From UBA4733 sp036734945 (GTDB lineage: Bacteria; Chloroflexota; UBA4733): a stretch of 64,000 bases of DNA. Below the pieces are notes generated by a model, which saw nothing but the letters and a program-made list of their open reading frames with translations, ran no database searches and had not been told where the DNA came from. Made by a program: the position numbers and the translations under genes. The DNA lies in NCBI GenBank assembly GCA_036734945.1, contig DAIMXP010000018.1:15204-79203 (forward strand). Reading direction: 5' to 3'. Every line of letters starts with the position of its first letter. The stretch's first letter is position 1. Below, one piece after another: positions 7,293 to 17,000 of this stretch.

Positions 7293-9707
7293 TTAGTGAA
7301 TAACAGCATAGCTCAGCGCATCAACGGCCACCGAGCCGGCGCCGTAGCGCTGGTTGCTGTAGTTGACAATGACCTTCGTCCCGTTGCCGTAGGTCGTCTG
7401 GAAGACCTGCGGCGCCAGTTCCTGATGATCGACCATGGGCTGATTGAAGGTGCCACCCAACTGGACATTGACCTCCTGGTACTCGCGCACCAGTTCGTCG
7501 GTCCAGTCGGTCCAGGTGCTGCTCCAGTCATTATAGGTGAGAATCGCCCGATTGAGGCCGCTGGTCGGCATGTACGTGAGATCAAAGGTGGGTACTGCGC
7601 CGTATTCGATCTCCCGCAGGTACTCAAACTGGGGGTCACTGCGCAGGTTGGCGTAGGCGCCGGTGTAGGTAAGGAACCCGTGGACGGCCATCTGGTAGAA
7701 CGGCACCGGGCCGTCTTCGAACTGCCAGTGGCTGCTATCCACGCTGACCCGCCGGGCGTCCTGGACGTGGCCCAGGATGTAGGTGTTGCCCCCCTCTACG
7801 GCTATACCGCCCAACTGCTGCTTGATGTAGTCCACGATCTTCATGTTCGCCAGCATGTAGGTCTCGCGCGTGAGCGGGTGCTGCTCGTTCGTGTCATAGG
7901 TGATGTTCTGGCCGAACCACAGGAGGTCGTCGCCCGTCGCGCCGAACGCCTTCTCCTTGGGGATATCGCGCTGGACGTACTGATTGAACTCGACGATCGG
8001 GTTGAGCAGGTATTCATACTGCCCCTTGCTTGCGCCGCTGCTGAAGGCGGGTAGTTTGTTAGCGCCGCGCATGGCGTCATTATGGGCGAAGAAGCCCTTC
8101 TCGCCGCTGTAGGCGTCCTCAAAGTCGTCCTGCAGGTAGATACCGACTCCGAGCGGTCGGGCAAAGGCGGTCAAGCTCTGCAGGCCGGAATTTCCCCCCA
8201 GACCGTTGTCCGCCGGCATACGGTTCGGCGCCGCCTGGTAGATGCCCCCCCGGTTCCAACCGCGCAAGGTGAGCTTCAGGTTGTTGACGCCTCGTTGGCG
8301 CAATGCACTGATAATCTGCTGCGCCTGATCGAACGTTGTGGCGGGGACCAGGTTGTAGCTGATCAAACCCTTCCGCTGAACCCCCATCAAAAGGTCAAGA
8401 TTCAATGGCGTATCAGCCTGACTCAACGGCTGCACATGCAGATCATTTTGGATGTACTGCCGGTACATGGCCGCCATGCCGGAGTAGGTGGCGTTCTTAC
8501 CGCTCAACAGGTAGAAGCGCACGCTGCGATCGCCGGTCACCAGATCAGTGGCAACGCGCTGGACGTAGACGCCACGGCTGCGCGGGATACTGGCAGTGCG
8601 ACGGTAGAGAAACTGAAAAGAGGAGTGGTTGTAGCGCGTGATATACCCGCTGGGATCCGACTCTACGTTGACGTCGTACTGCCCCTGCGTTGCCAGGGCC
8701 AGAAAGGCGCCATTGATCGGCTTCCCGTTCTGATCGGCCTGCTTGGCAATGCCATAGGCAGGCATCATCGTATTTTCCTGGCTGGCTCCGAAGCCGAGGC
8801 CGCCGCCAAAGGGCGAATAGAGGTCCTGGCCGTAGACGGTCTCGTTGAACGGCTGAAGATAGTCCGGGTGAATCTTCTTGAACTGCACCAGCGCTCCAGA
8901 GCCGTCGGGAATCACCATGTAGCCCTGTTCATCGTCGGCGCCCGCGCCGAAAAAGGGCAACGGCTCCAATGTCACCAGGTAAAAGCCGGTCTGGTTCTTG
9001 TCATCAATGGTCTCTTTGATCTGGTCCTGAGGAATCGTGACCTGAAAGTAGCCGTTATTCAGGTGGTAGTCTATGGCGAAGGTGATCGGCCCTGCCTTCA
9101 ACTGATCCTTCGGCGTGAAGGTCACGCGCACGCCGCCATCGGACAGCTTACTGATCACGGGTGGCGTCGAGTCCCAATTCGAGTTCAGGACTTTCGTCAC
9201 CTGACGCTGGTAATCGGTGTACTGCATGGTGTAGACGGGGTCGGTCTCCTGTGTCGATGCCGCGCCGGTGCTGGCGGCGGCGCTACTCGCCGGCGCCGCG
9301 CAATCCGCGGCCGGCGCCGGTGCATTGGCCTGCACCGGATTGCTCAGCCAGACGATGCCGCTCTGCTTATCCTGCACGGCAATATGACCGCTGCACTTCT
9401 CAACGTACAGCGCCAGCGCCGAATCCTCCGCCATCTTGGCGTACCCCTCGGGAATGGAGGTCGCCGTCGTGTGGCCTTGCGGCGCGAGTGCCGGCTTCGC
9501 TGGCGCCGCCGCCTTGGTCGTTGTCGCAGCAGTGGTGGTCGTGGTCGTAACCTTCGCGGCCCCCGGTGTCGGCGTTGGTGACGTGGCTCCGATGCCGGTC
9601 TGCGCAACAATCGCCGGCAAGCGTCCTGCTTGCGCCGACAGCGGTCCCGCCGCCATCACCGTGAACGCGGCAACAACGGCCAGCCGACGCAATCGATGGC
9701 TGCCCAT
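7293..9707 (-). CDS. secreted DUF5696 family protein
   Basis: About 804 residues from an ATG preceded by AAGGAGG. An upstream in-frame extension to 9851 lacks a ribosome site and would bury the signal peptide. The N-terminus is a classical signal (VVAAFTVMAAGPLSAQA), followed by a Thr/Ala-rich linker and a large extracellular region. That region resembles the DUF5696 family, which co-occurs with sugar ABC transporters and large solute-binding proteins in Firmicutes. Parts of the C-terminal half (about 480-750) look like a glycosidase-type barrel, for example LKLTLRGWNRGG and GIYLQDDFED. A role in processing or binding the imported glycan is an inference. Catalytic residues cannot be named. 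Confidence 0.75.
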   Translation of the reverse strand: MGSHRLRRLAVVAAFTVMAAGPLSAQAGRLPAIVAQTGIGATSPTPTPGAAKVTTTTTTAATTTKAAAPAKPALAPQGHTTATSIPEGYAKMAEDSALALYVEKCSGHIAVQDKQSGIVWLSNPVQANAPAPAADCAAPASSAAASTGAASTQETDPVYTMQYTDYQRQVTKVLNSNWDSTPPVISKLSDGGVRVTFTPKDQLKAGPITFAIDYHLNNGYFQVTIPQDQIKETIDDKNQTGFYLVTLEPLPFFGAGADDEQGYMVIPDGSGALVQFKKIHPDYLQPFNETVYGQDLYSPFGGGLGFGASQENTMMPAYGIAKQADQNGKPINGAFLALATQGQYDVNVESDPSGYITRYNHSSFQFLYRRTASIPRSRGVYVQRVATDLVTGDRSVRFYLLSGKNATYSGMAAMYRQYIQNDLHVQPLSQADTPLNLDLLMGVQRKGLISYNLVPATTFDQAQQIISALRQRGVNNLKLTLRGWNRGGIYQAAPNRMPADNGLGGNSGLQSLTAFARPLGVGIYLQDDFEDAYSGEKGFFAHNDAMRGANKLPAFSSGASKGQYEYLLNPIVEFNQYVQRDIPKEKAFGATGDDLLWFGQNITYDTNEQHPLTRETYMLANMKIVDYIKQQLGGIAVEGGNTYILGHVQDARRVSVDSSHWQFEDGPVPFYQMAVHGFLTYTGAYANLRSDPQFEYLREIEYGAVPTFDLTYMPTSGLNRAILTYNDWSSTWTDWTDELVREYQEVNVQLGGTFNQPMVDHQELAPQVFQTTYGNGTKVIVNYSNQRYGAGSVAVDALSYAVIH

Positions 9708-9772
9708 GCGACTCCTCCTTATCCGCTCAGGTCCCGGCGACCTATGAAAAACGCCGACACTCTTCCGGGCTC

Positions 9773-9823
9773 CCGTAGGGGCAGGCCCCCGTGCCTGCCC
9801 TGGCCCCGTGCCTGCCCCTACGG
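9773..9823. repeat. inverted repeat between the YIP1 and DUF5696 genes
   Basis: Perfect 13-base arms (ccgtaggggcagg at 9773-9785 and its reverse complement at 9811-9823) enclose a GC-rich loop. The loop itself repeats the words gtgcctgccc and ggccccgtgcctgcccc. It starts just past the YIP1 stop codon, inside the operon. It may set the expression ratio of upstream and downstream genes, or be a dispersed palindrome. Confidence 0.65.
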
Positions 9824-9825
9824 CC

Positions 9826-10455
9826 TCACGGTCCGCGTGTGACGAACTCATAGCCGACCTCCACGAAGAACTGGATCATCTGCAGGGTGAGCAGGTAGGT
9901 GAGGGCAATGAGCACCCACAACACAATCATGCCTCCCAGCGACACCGCACCCACCAGAATCGACTTCCCCAGGGAGAAGTCGTGGATCATCTTCAACTGC
10001 ATAAAAAAGAGCAGCAGCATCCAGAGTGTGATCAACGTCTGCCCGAAGTAATAGATGACCTTCTCATCCAATGAGAGCACGTGGGAGAACAGCCAGGAGT
10101 ACTCTGCTTCCAGCAGGATGTACGGTACCAAAGCGAAGGCGCTGGCAACCGCAACGTTTTTGAAGGTGCCTTCACCGTAGAAGATGCTGGCGATGCCGTA
10201 GCCGGCGACGACCCAGGTCACCCAGGGCACGATCACCTTGGCCAGCTCCAGTATGAGATTCGTGTCAGCCGGCTCGATTGTGGTGAACTCGTAGGCGGTC
10301 ACCTCAATCGTGATCAACCGGACAATCACCGCTAACGCGAGGAGGATGGGCACGGCGATCCAGCGACCATCGTACTTGAGTTCCCACATCGCTTCGCTCG
10401 GTCGGCGCAGCACGAGCACGCTGTGTTTCAGAACCTTGGCAAGCGCACCGGTCAC
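9826..10455 (-). CDS. YIP1-family integral membrane protein
   Basis: About 209 residues from a GTG at 10455. The open frame extends further up but would overlap the NHL gene antisense-free end with unconserved sequence. ATG at 10389 is an alternative start. The conserved part begins RRPSEAMWELKYDGRW, followed by about five hydrophobic helices, the usual YIP1 layout. YIP1 proteins of bacteria have no defined function. Genes for them recur next to DUF5696, NHL-repeat and sugar ABC genes, and that association is seen here. It lies about 60 bases after the NHL gene in the same operon. Confidence 0.75.
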   Translation of the reverse strand: MTGALAKVLKHSVLVLRRPSEAMWELKYDGRWIAVPILLALAVIVRLITIEVTAYEFTTIEPADTNLILELAKVIVPWVTWVVAGYGIASIFYGEGTFKNVAVASAFALVPYILLEAEYSWLFSHVLSLDEKVIYYFGQTLITLWMLLLFFMQLKMIHDFSLGKSILVGAVSLGGMIVLWVLIALTYLLTLQMIQFFVEVGYEFVTRGP

Positions 10456-10514
10456 CGGGTGTACCCGTGTGCGCTGACGTCCGACCCTGAATGTTTCCTG
10501 GCGCCGAAGCGTCG

Positions 10515-12056
10515 TTACCCCATCTTTATCGCCGCCTCTACTAAACGTCCAATTGGACGGGAAATCAAAACCAGCACGACGATGGCGCCAAAGACGATAC
10601 CTAGCATGAGGCCAAAGTTTTGACTGGCCCAGTCGTGGCGGTATTGGGTGAAGGCGCCGGAGAAATTGGAGCGATCCTCCGCCAGGCGCTCCTGATCCAT
10701 CGCCAGGAGATAGTCCTGTGTTGTGCCCCCCAGTTGCTGACCAATCTTGGTGTAACACTGCCCGAGCAGGTCGTGCGCCAGATTATAGTGTGCATCCATC
10801 CGGAGCAACTGCTGCCAGATCTGGGCGGAGGCGTTGTACTTGCCGTCATAAAAGAGCACACTGGCCTGGTGAATCATCGTAGCGAACTGCGTGGGCCGGA
10901 ATATCTGGATATCTTTGCGGCTGGAATCCAACACATAGATATTGCCGTTGGGCCGAATCGTCACCGCCGCCGGATAGTCGAAGTAGCCATTCTGGCTATT
11001 CTGCTTGCCACCGAAGACATCGAGCAAGTTTCCAGACTGGTCGTACTGATAAATCTTTCCAGATCCAGCGTCCAGGGCAGTGATGATACCGGTGTTATCC
11101 ACCGTAATGGACACAAACTGCGGGAACTGCCCGTTGCCAAGGGGCTTCTCACCGAAGAAAGCCTGCGTGGAGTCGTTGGAAAGGCCAAACAGGTGGCTGT
11201 GGTTGGTAACTTTGTAGACGTCCTCACCCAGCGAGTTGAGCTTCTTGATCTGCCCCATCTGTGCCGTGGCCGATACCGTGTAGATGTACCCGTCACCGCT
11301 CAAATACATGTTCGTGTCGGAGCTCGGCAACGTCTTCGCAATCTGCGCCTTCTGCTCCGCAGTGGCGAAGAGGCGCGTAAACATGGAGGTCAAACTGAAC
11401 AAGTTGTGGTTAGCCCCGAAGAAGCCCCGGAATGTCCCGGTAGCGTCCATCTGGATGACGCCCCGGAAGTCCCCACCGCCGTTCACAACAAAGATGCGCC
11501 CGCTTGGATCCACGATCACCTTGGTTGGCTTGTAGCTGGCGTCCGTCTGCAGCAGTTCCGTAGCCGGCTTCCCATAGGCGCGGAGAAACTTGCCGGTCTT
11601 ATCAAAAACAGCAATTCGGCTATTCCCAGAGTCGGCAACGTAGATCGTGCCGTCGGGGGCCACGTACAGCCCTTGCGGTCCGTTGAGGGACGCCGTCGTT
11701 TTCGGCGCTTTGGCGTCCGTCTGCCCGACCACACGCAAGAATTGGTCGTTCTGATCCAGCTCGATCAGCCGATTGTTGTCGGTATCAGCGATCCACAAGT
11801 GCTGATTCGTCGGGTCAAGGTACATGTCCGACGGGTTCTTCATCGACAGCGCCGCCGTGTTCTGCAAGGCCGTCAGCAGCGTGACCTCGTGGTCGTACAC
11901 ATAGGAAACCGGCGCAGGATCACGCCCAAGACCCGGCGTTGGGTCAATGGTATAGCCCCGCCCCAAATCCGCCGACGCTGCCAACGGCAGCGCCAGGCTG
12001 AGCAGCGCCGCCAGCATCCCGCCCACGACGGCCCGCTCCATCCACCGTTGCAGCAT
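10515..12056 (-). CDS. membrane-anchored extracellular NHL-repeat protein
   Basis: About 513 residues from an ATG with GAGGAG eight bases upstream. A signal peptide (GGMLAALLSLALPLAASA) leads into five to six beta-propeller NHL blades, for example PQGLYVAPDGTIYVADSGN, NNRLIELD and IRPNGNIYVLDSSRKDIQIF. A TPR-like helical stretch (about 400-450) and a C-terminal transmembrane helix (LMLGIVFGAIVVLVLISRP) follow. The propeller would face the outside, held by the C-terminal anchor. NHL propellers usually bind protein or carbohydrate. Its position between the permease genes and the YIP1 and DUF5696 genes suggests a surface accessory of the transporter. Confidence 0.85.
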   Translation of the reverse strand: MLQRWMERAVVGGMLAALLSLALPLAASADLGRGYTIDPTPGLGRDPAPVSYVYDHEVTLLTALQNTAALSMKNPSDMYLDPTNQHLWIADTDNNRLIELDQNDQFLRVVGQTDAKAPKTTASLNGPQGLYVAPDGTIYVADSGNSRIAVFDKTGKFLRAYGKPATELLQTDASYKPTKVIVDPSGRIFVVNGGGDFRGVIQMDATGTFRGFFGANHNLFSLTSMFTRLFATAEQKAQIAKTLPSSDTNMYLSGDGYIYTVSATAQMGQIKKLNSLGEDVYKVTNHSHLFGLSNDSTQAFFGEKPLGNGQFPQFVSITVDNTGIITALDAGSGKIYQYDQSGNLLDVFGGKQNSQNGYFDYPAAVTIRPNGNIYVLDSSRKDIQIFRPTQFATMIHQASVLFYDGKYNASAQIWQQLLRMDAHYNLAHDLLGQCYTKIGQQLGGTTQDYLLAMDQERLAEDRSNFSGAFTQYRHDWASQNFGLMLGIVFGAIVVLVLISRPIGRLVEAAIKMG

Positions 12057-12081
12057 CACGCTGTCTCCTCTCGTCGGATCA

Positions 12082-12972
12082 TCATCCCTTGATCCCCGTA
12101 TGCGCCAGGGCCTGGAGCATACCGGACCGGGAGATGAGGAAAACGATCAGGCTCGGAATAAACTGAAGCAACCCGGCAGCCTGAACGAGGCCGATCGTGG
12201 CGATATTGGCGGAGTCGCCGAGCGTGGCGATCGCCAACGGCAAGGTGCGCATCGACTCGGTCCGCACGTAGATCAGCGCCGGCCCTGAGGCGTTCCAGGC
12301 GGCGGTGAAGGTGAGGAAAGCGATGGTGGCGATGGCGGGCCTGACCATCGGGACGACGAGCCGCCAGAAGGTCGTCCACTCGTTGGCCCCATCCATCTTG
12401 GCGGCCTCCAACAACGGCGTCGGAATCTGCGACATGAACTGGACCATTACGAAGACGTTGAAGGATGCGCCCAGGGCAGGAATGATCAGTGCCCAGTAGG
12501 TATCGACCATGTGCAACGAAGACACCACCAGATAACTGGGAATGGCCAGCACAGCCGCTGGAAAGGCGAGGGCAGCAATAATCAGCGCCATAATGACCTT
12601 GGCGCCCGGTACCTGGATCTTCGCCAGCGGGTAGGCGGCCATGCTGCCGATCGTCACACCGACGATCACCTGCACCACCGTCACCCAGGCGCTATTGAAG
12701 ATGTAGCGGGTGAACGGCACTGATGTCGCGGAGGTGGCAATCAACAAATTCTGAAAGTTGATCAGGGTGGGATGCTGAACAATCAAGTCCGGCGGGAACT
12801 TCAATAGCTCGTCGATCGGCTTGAGCGCTTGCGACGTCATGAAGACGATCGGCAGCAAGGCGAGAAGGGAGAGCGGAATCAGCACCACGTAGATGCCGAT
12901 CGGCTCCTTCTGGACGCGGGTGCTACCGATGGTGACGCGCCTCCGGCGGCGGAGGGGGAAAGCTATCGCCAT
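12082..12972 (-). CDS. carbohydrate ABC transporter permease, MalG type (second pair)
   Basis: About 296 residues. The start at 12972 is supported by AGGAGT seven bases upstream. A 15-residue upstream extension lacks such a site. Six hydrophobic segments and the EAA loop LLEAAKMDGANEWTTFW (then RLVVPMVRP) identify a CUT1 inner-membrane permease. It pairs with the MalF-type permease encoded at 13072-14004. It lies 25 bases upstream of the NHL gene in the same operon. Confidence 0.92.
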   Translation of the reverse strand: MAIAFPLRRRRRVTIGSTRVQKEPIGIYVVLIPLSLLALLPIVFMTSQALKPIDELLKFPPDLIVQHPTLINFQNLLIATSATSVPFTRYIFNSAWVTVVQVIVGVTIGSMAAYPLAKIQVPGAKVIMALIIAALAFPAAVLAIPSYLVVSSLHMVDTYWALIIPALGASFNVFVMVQFMSQIPTPLLEAAKMDGANEWTTFWRLVVPMVRPAIATIAFLTFTAAWNASGPALIYVRTESMRTLPLAIATLGDSANIATIGLVQAAGLLQFIPSLIVFLISRSGMLQALAHTGIKG

Positions 12973-13071
12973 TGTGGCACTCCTCTTGCACGCATCTCGA
13001 CCAGGCTCGCGGTCCAATTGTTCCCGCTGCCACCGGACATAAACGGGCAGATCAAGCGCCCGCTCACCGCA

Positions 13072-14004
13072 TCAATCATCGGAAGCAAACACCCGGAACA
13101 ACAGGCGGGAACAGCCAAAGGAGGTGATGAACAGGATCACGGCAATGGCCGACGCATAGCCCATTTCGAAGCGAATGAAGGCGTAGTCCAGCATGTGCAT
13201 CACGATGGTGTCCACCGCATACAGCGGACTTGGCAGGCCGGCGAGCTGAATCTGAATATCGGACTGGCCGAAGGCCGCGACAATGGCAAGAACAGAGGTG
13301 AGCAATATCTGTGGCTTCAACGAGGGCAAGGTGACGTACCACATTTCCTGGAAGCGGGTACGGATGCCGTCGATGCGTCCGGCCTCGTACAGGTCCGCCG
13401 GTACACTCCCCAGTGCCGCCAGCCAGATCAGGAAGCCCGTGTTGATGCTCGCCCAGAGCGACACCACGATCACGACCGGCATCAGCGTCGCCTGATTCTG
13501 CAACCAGATGATCGGCTGCTGGATGACTCCCAGGCCGATCAAAAGGTGGTTCAAGATGCCGTACTGGTCGCCCGTGAACAAATTCCCTTTGAAGAACGTT
13601 GCCAGCACGATGCTGCTGGTCATGGCCGGCGCATAGAGCGCGGTAGAAAAAATGGCGCGGCCCCGCACCTGATGGATCAGCCAGGCAAAGAAGAAGGAGA
13701 GAAAGAAGCCGAGCGGACCCGAAATGAAGGCGAAATAAAGCGTGTTGCGGAGCGTCGTGTAAAAGATGTTGTCGTCGACAAACAGGATCTGGTAATTGGA
13801 GAGGCCGAGGAAGCGCGGCGGCTCCAGCATGTCGAAATAGGTGAAGCTCAAGCCGAACGCCGCCAGCACCGGTATCACCGTGAAGAGGAAGAAGATGATG
13901 AGCCAGGGGGCCATCATCGCGTAGTACACGCCCCATTTGCGCCAGAAGGCGGCGAATCCCGTGCGGCGGACCGTTGTTCGCTCGGCAACTATCACTCGTG
14001 CCAT
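13072..14004 (-). CDS. carbohydrate ABC transporter permease, MalF type (second pair)
   Basis: A 310-residue membrane protein with the first helix at YYAMMAPWLIIFFLFTVIP and the EAA loop LYEAGRIDGIRTRFQEMW. An AGGAGA ribosome site precedes the ATG. It sits directly after the solute-binding protein gene, the canonical order for a CUT1 importer. This second pair is therefore the likelier partner of the binding protein. The first pair, next to the DUF5696 gene, may serve another binding protein or arise from duplication. Confidence 0.92.
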   Translation of the reverse strand: MARVIVAERTTVRRTGFAAFWRKWGVYYAMMAPWLIIFFLFTVIPVLAAFGLSFTYFDMLEPPRFLGLSNYQILFVDDNIFYTTLRNTLYFAFISGPLGFFLSFFFAWLIHQVRGRAIFSTALYAPAMTSSIVLATFFKGNLFTGDQYGILNHLLIGLGVIQQPIIWLQNQATLMPVVIVVSLWASINTGFLIWLAALGSVPADLYEAGRIDGIRTRFQEMWYVTLPSLKPQILLTSVLAIVAAFGQSDIQIQLAGLPSPLYAVDTIVMHMLDYAFIRFEMGYASAIAVILFITSFGCSRLLFRVFASDD

Positions 14005-14069
14005 GGCCTATCCATCTCCTTCCTCGTACCGCAGCCGTAGCATATCATACACAACGGCTCCGCTGCGCG

Positions 14070-17000
14070 CTAGCGACCGGCTGGCGCTCCGGCTGCCTGG
14101 GTAAGTTGCTGCCCTTGCCCGGGCACCTTGACGTTGAACTCGGCCTGCTGACGTGCCAACTCCTGGTTGATCGCCAGCACCGCGATATCCATCGCATCGC
14201 GCGGGTTGGCGCCGGACAGCACCACCGCATTCCAGGCGTTGGTCAGGTAGATCGGCGTATAATAACCGCCCAGCACGACCGGGTTCTCCTGGAACCAGTC
14301 CCATTGACCGAGGATCGACTGGATGTCGGACTGCGGCCAGGGCAAGCTGCGCATCGCATCGACGTTGCTGGTGTTCCAGCGGGCCGACACCCCCAACAGC
14401 GCCTGGATTTCGTTCGCGTAGCGCTGCTGCACCGGCGCCGACAGCCACCATTTGATGTACTGCCAGGCCTCTTGCTTATGTTGCGTCTCCTGGAACATCA
14501 TCACCGTTTGGGCCCCTCCGCCGGCCGACCGGTTGATGACGCCGCCCTGGTCGATCCCCGGCATCGGGACCATTTTCCAGCGCCCGATCAGCTCCGGCGC
14601 TGCCACGGAGAGGGAGATATAGGTGTTGTAGTCGGCCACGCCCACGGGCATCTCGCCGGTGCGGAAACGGTTGTAGAAGTTGGCCTGGATCGGCACGTTG
14701 TAGTTGGTGTACAACTCCGTCCACTGCTTGAAAGCGGAAAGGGCCTGCGGCGTATCCAGCGCCGAGCGCAGACCATCTTTCGTGTAGAAGGCGCCGCCGT
14801 GCTGGAACAGGAACGGACTGAAGCCGCCGGTGAGGATGTCGGTGCTGGTGCTGTAGTAGAACTCCATGCCGTTCTGTTGCAGCGTCGGCATCATGTCGTA
14901 GATGTCCTGCCAGGTCTGCGGGATTTTCAGTTTCAGGGCATTCAAGATGTCGGTACGCACGAACAGCATCTGGAAGTTCTGGGTTTCCGGCAGCGCATAG
15001 ACGTGACTCGTCGGACCCGTCGGCGGGTACTTGAACTGGACGATCGCGCCCGGCAGGAACTGCTGCGCTACCTGTGCGAAGTCCGGGAACGTATCCAGCG
15101 GATAGATGGCATTGCGGATGGCGAAATTGACGGGGGTGTTGGCATCCAGGCCCGTTGCCACATCCGGGGCCGCGCCGGATGTCAGAGAAAGCAAGAGCAC
15201 CGAGTTGGCACCACCGAGCGTGCCCGGCGGGAAGACGTGCATGTTGACGTAGATCCCTGTTTTCGGCGTGAAGTCCGTCTCAATCAACTCCTTCAGGATG
15301 AGGCCCCACTGCTGGCCACGTGCCGTCCACACGTCGATGATGGGGTGCCCGTTGCTGTTCTGGGCATTGTAGATGCTACCAACCCCGGTGTAGTTGAAGA
15401 TGAAGGAGCCAAAGAACTCCCGAACGGTGAAGATCGCCTGCTCCCAGAGCGGCGCCTCCGCAGTCGGCGCAGCGTATTGCGGTGGCGCCACATAAAAGCG
15501 GTCCATCCAGACCGGCTGCTGCTGCACATTCAGCAGCCAGGCGGCAAGTTGCTGACCGTAGGTATCGAAGTTCACCACGTTGTTGGCGATATTGTCGGGC
15601 CGGTCTACCAGTTTTTTGATATAGGTGGAAACCGTGATCAGGGAGTTGGCGGTATCCGGTATGTGCCCGTCATTCAGATCAGAGAGCAGCTTGACGTTGG
15701 CATCCAGCTTGTTCGCCATCGCGGTGAAGGACGGCAGCAAGTCGGTCATCTTGGCAGGGAGATCGTATTCCAGGTTCGGGTCGGGATGCTGGCCGGTGAT
15801 CAACTCGATCCGGCGCTGCCAATAGCCGATCTCCTGCACGACGGTTTGCAAATCTTGCACTGTCTGGCGAACCGGCCCCACCCGATCAGTCATCTTGAGC
15901 ACATGCGTGCCCTTCGTGAGGTGCAACATGTAGGGCTGTCCCTGCGCGTCGCAGACGCAGATATTTTCCCAGAAGAGCGAGAAGCCGATCGGAAACTGTT
16001 TCAATTCCTGATACTGGAACTGGTTGTCAAGCTGGATATCCCGGTAGACGTTCATGTGCCCCTGGCCGCCCTGGTTCACCCGGAAGGTCATCGCATAGAG
16101 ACCATCCTGGGGCACAGCGAACGTCCACTCAACCCACTGACTGCCCTGATGCCAGTTGTTGCCGCCGTAGGTATTCAGTCGAATATGACCGAAGGAGTAC
16201 GGCTCGCTGTACGGATCGTTTGAGGTCTCATCGCGGATCGTCGGGTCGTTACGGGCAGTGGCATCCTCCGCCTGAACGGTCAACGTGACGTTGTTTGCCG
16301 GCTTCAGACCTTGCGCTTGCCACTGGGCAAGGGCCTGCTGATAGGTCGGCTGCTGGAGCGGCGGCACGAGCTGCAAGGAAGCAAGCGCCATCGGCTCGCG
16401 TACAGAGTTCAACTCCAATGTGTGCTGGCCGGCCGTCAGGTAAAACTCCAGCGGATCGCGCGTCATACCGAGCGAGTCGTTCGCCCGCACTGAGCGCCAG
16501 GAGCGAGACTCCTTCACCGGCGGTCGAATGTCGTTGCCCTGGTTGTCCTGCGTGACTGGCCCGGCATTGGTCCAGACCCGACTGAAGGCGATGCGATGGG
16601 CTTCCAGGTACTGATACTTGCCATCAATCAGCACCTCACGCCCGATGGAGGCATCCTTGCCAGGGATGGCGTAGTAATCGACCAGCAAGTCGTAGCGACC
16701 AGTCTGCGCGACGTTGATGTTCCAGGTCAAGGAGCCGTCCTCGTTGTTCCAAAGCAGCACGTTGGATTTGCCACCAACGCTGGCGGCGCAGTAGCCCTGC
16801 TTGGCTGATGTGGCGCTGATATCGGCCGTGCAATAGTGGACGTTGCCGGCTTCCGGCGTGCTTTCCAACAACGTGCTGGAGACGCTGGTCGTCGTTGGAC
16901 TGGCCGGAACGCAGACCTGAGCGGTACCCAGGTTGACGCCGGTAGAGCCAACCTGTGTCTTCGGCGCCGCGCAGTAAGTGCCGCCGCTGGCATCGTTGTA

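Noticed and set aside
8082..9581. Plus-strand open frame of about 500 codons opposite the DUF5696 gene
   Set aside because: Runs over the signal peptide and core of a better-supported gene; antisense artefact of the GC content.
10620..12092. Plus-strand open frame of about 490 codons opposite the NHL gene
   Set aside because: Complement of the beta-propeller gene; no ribosome site and no domain.
13974..16223. Plus-strand open frame of about 750 codons opposite the giant solute-binding protein
   Set aside because: Antisense to a gene with signal peptide and binding-protein fold; sequence has no recognisable domain.
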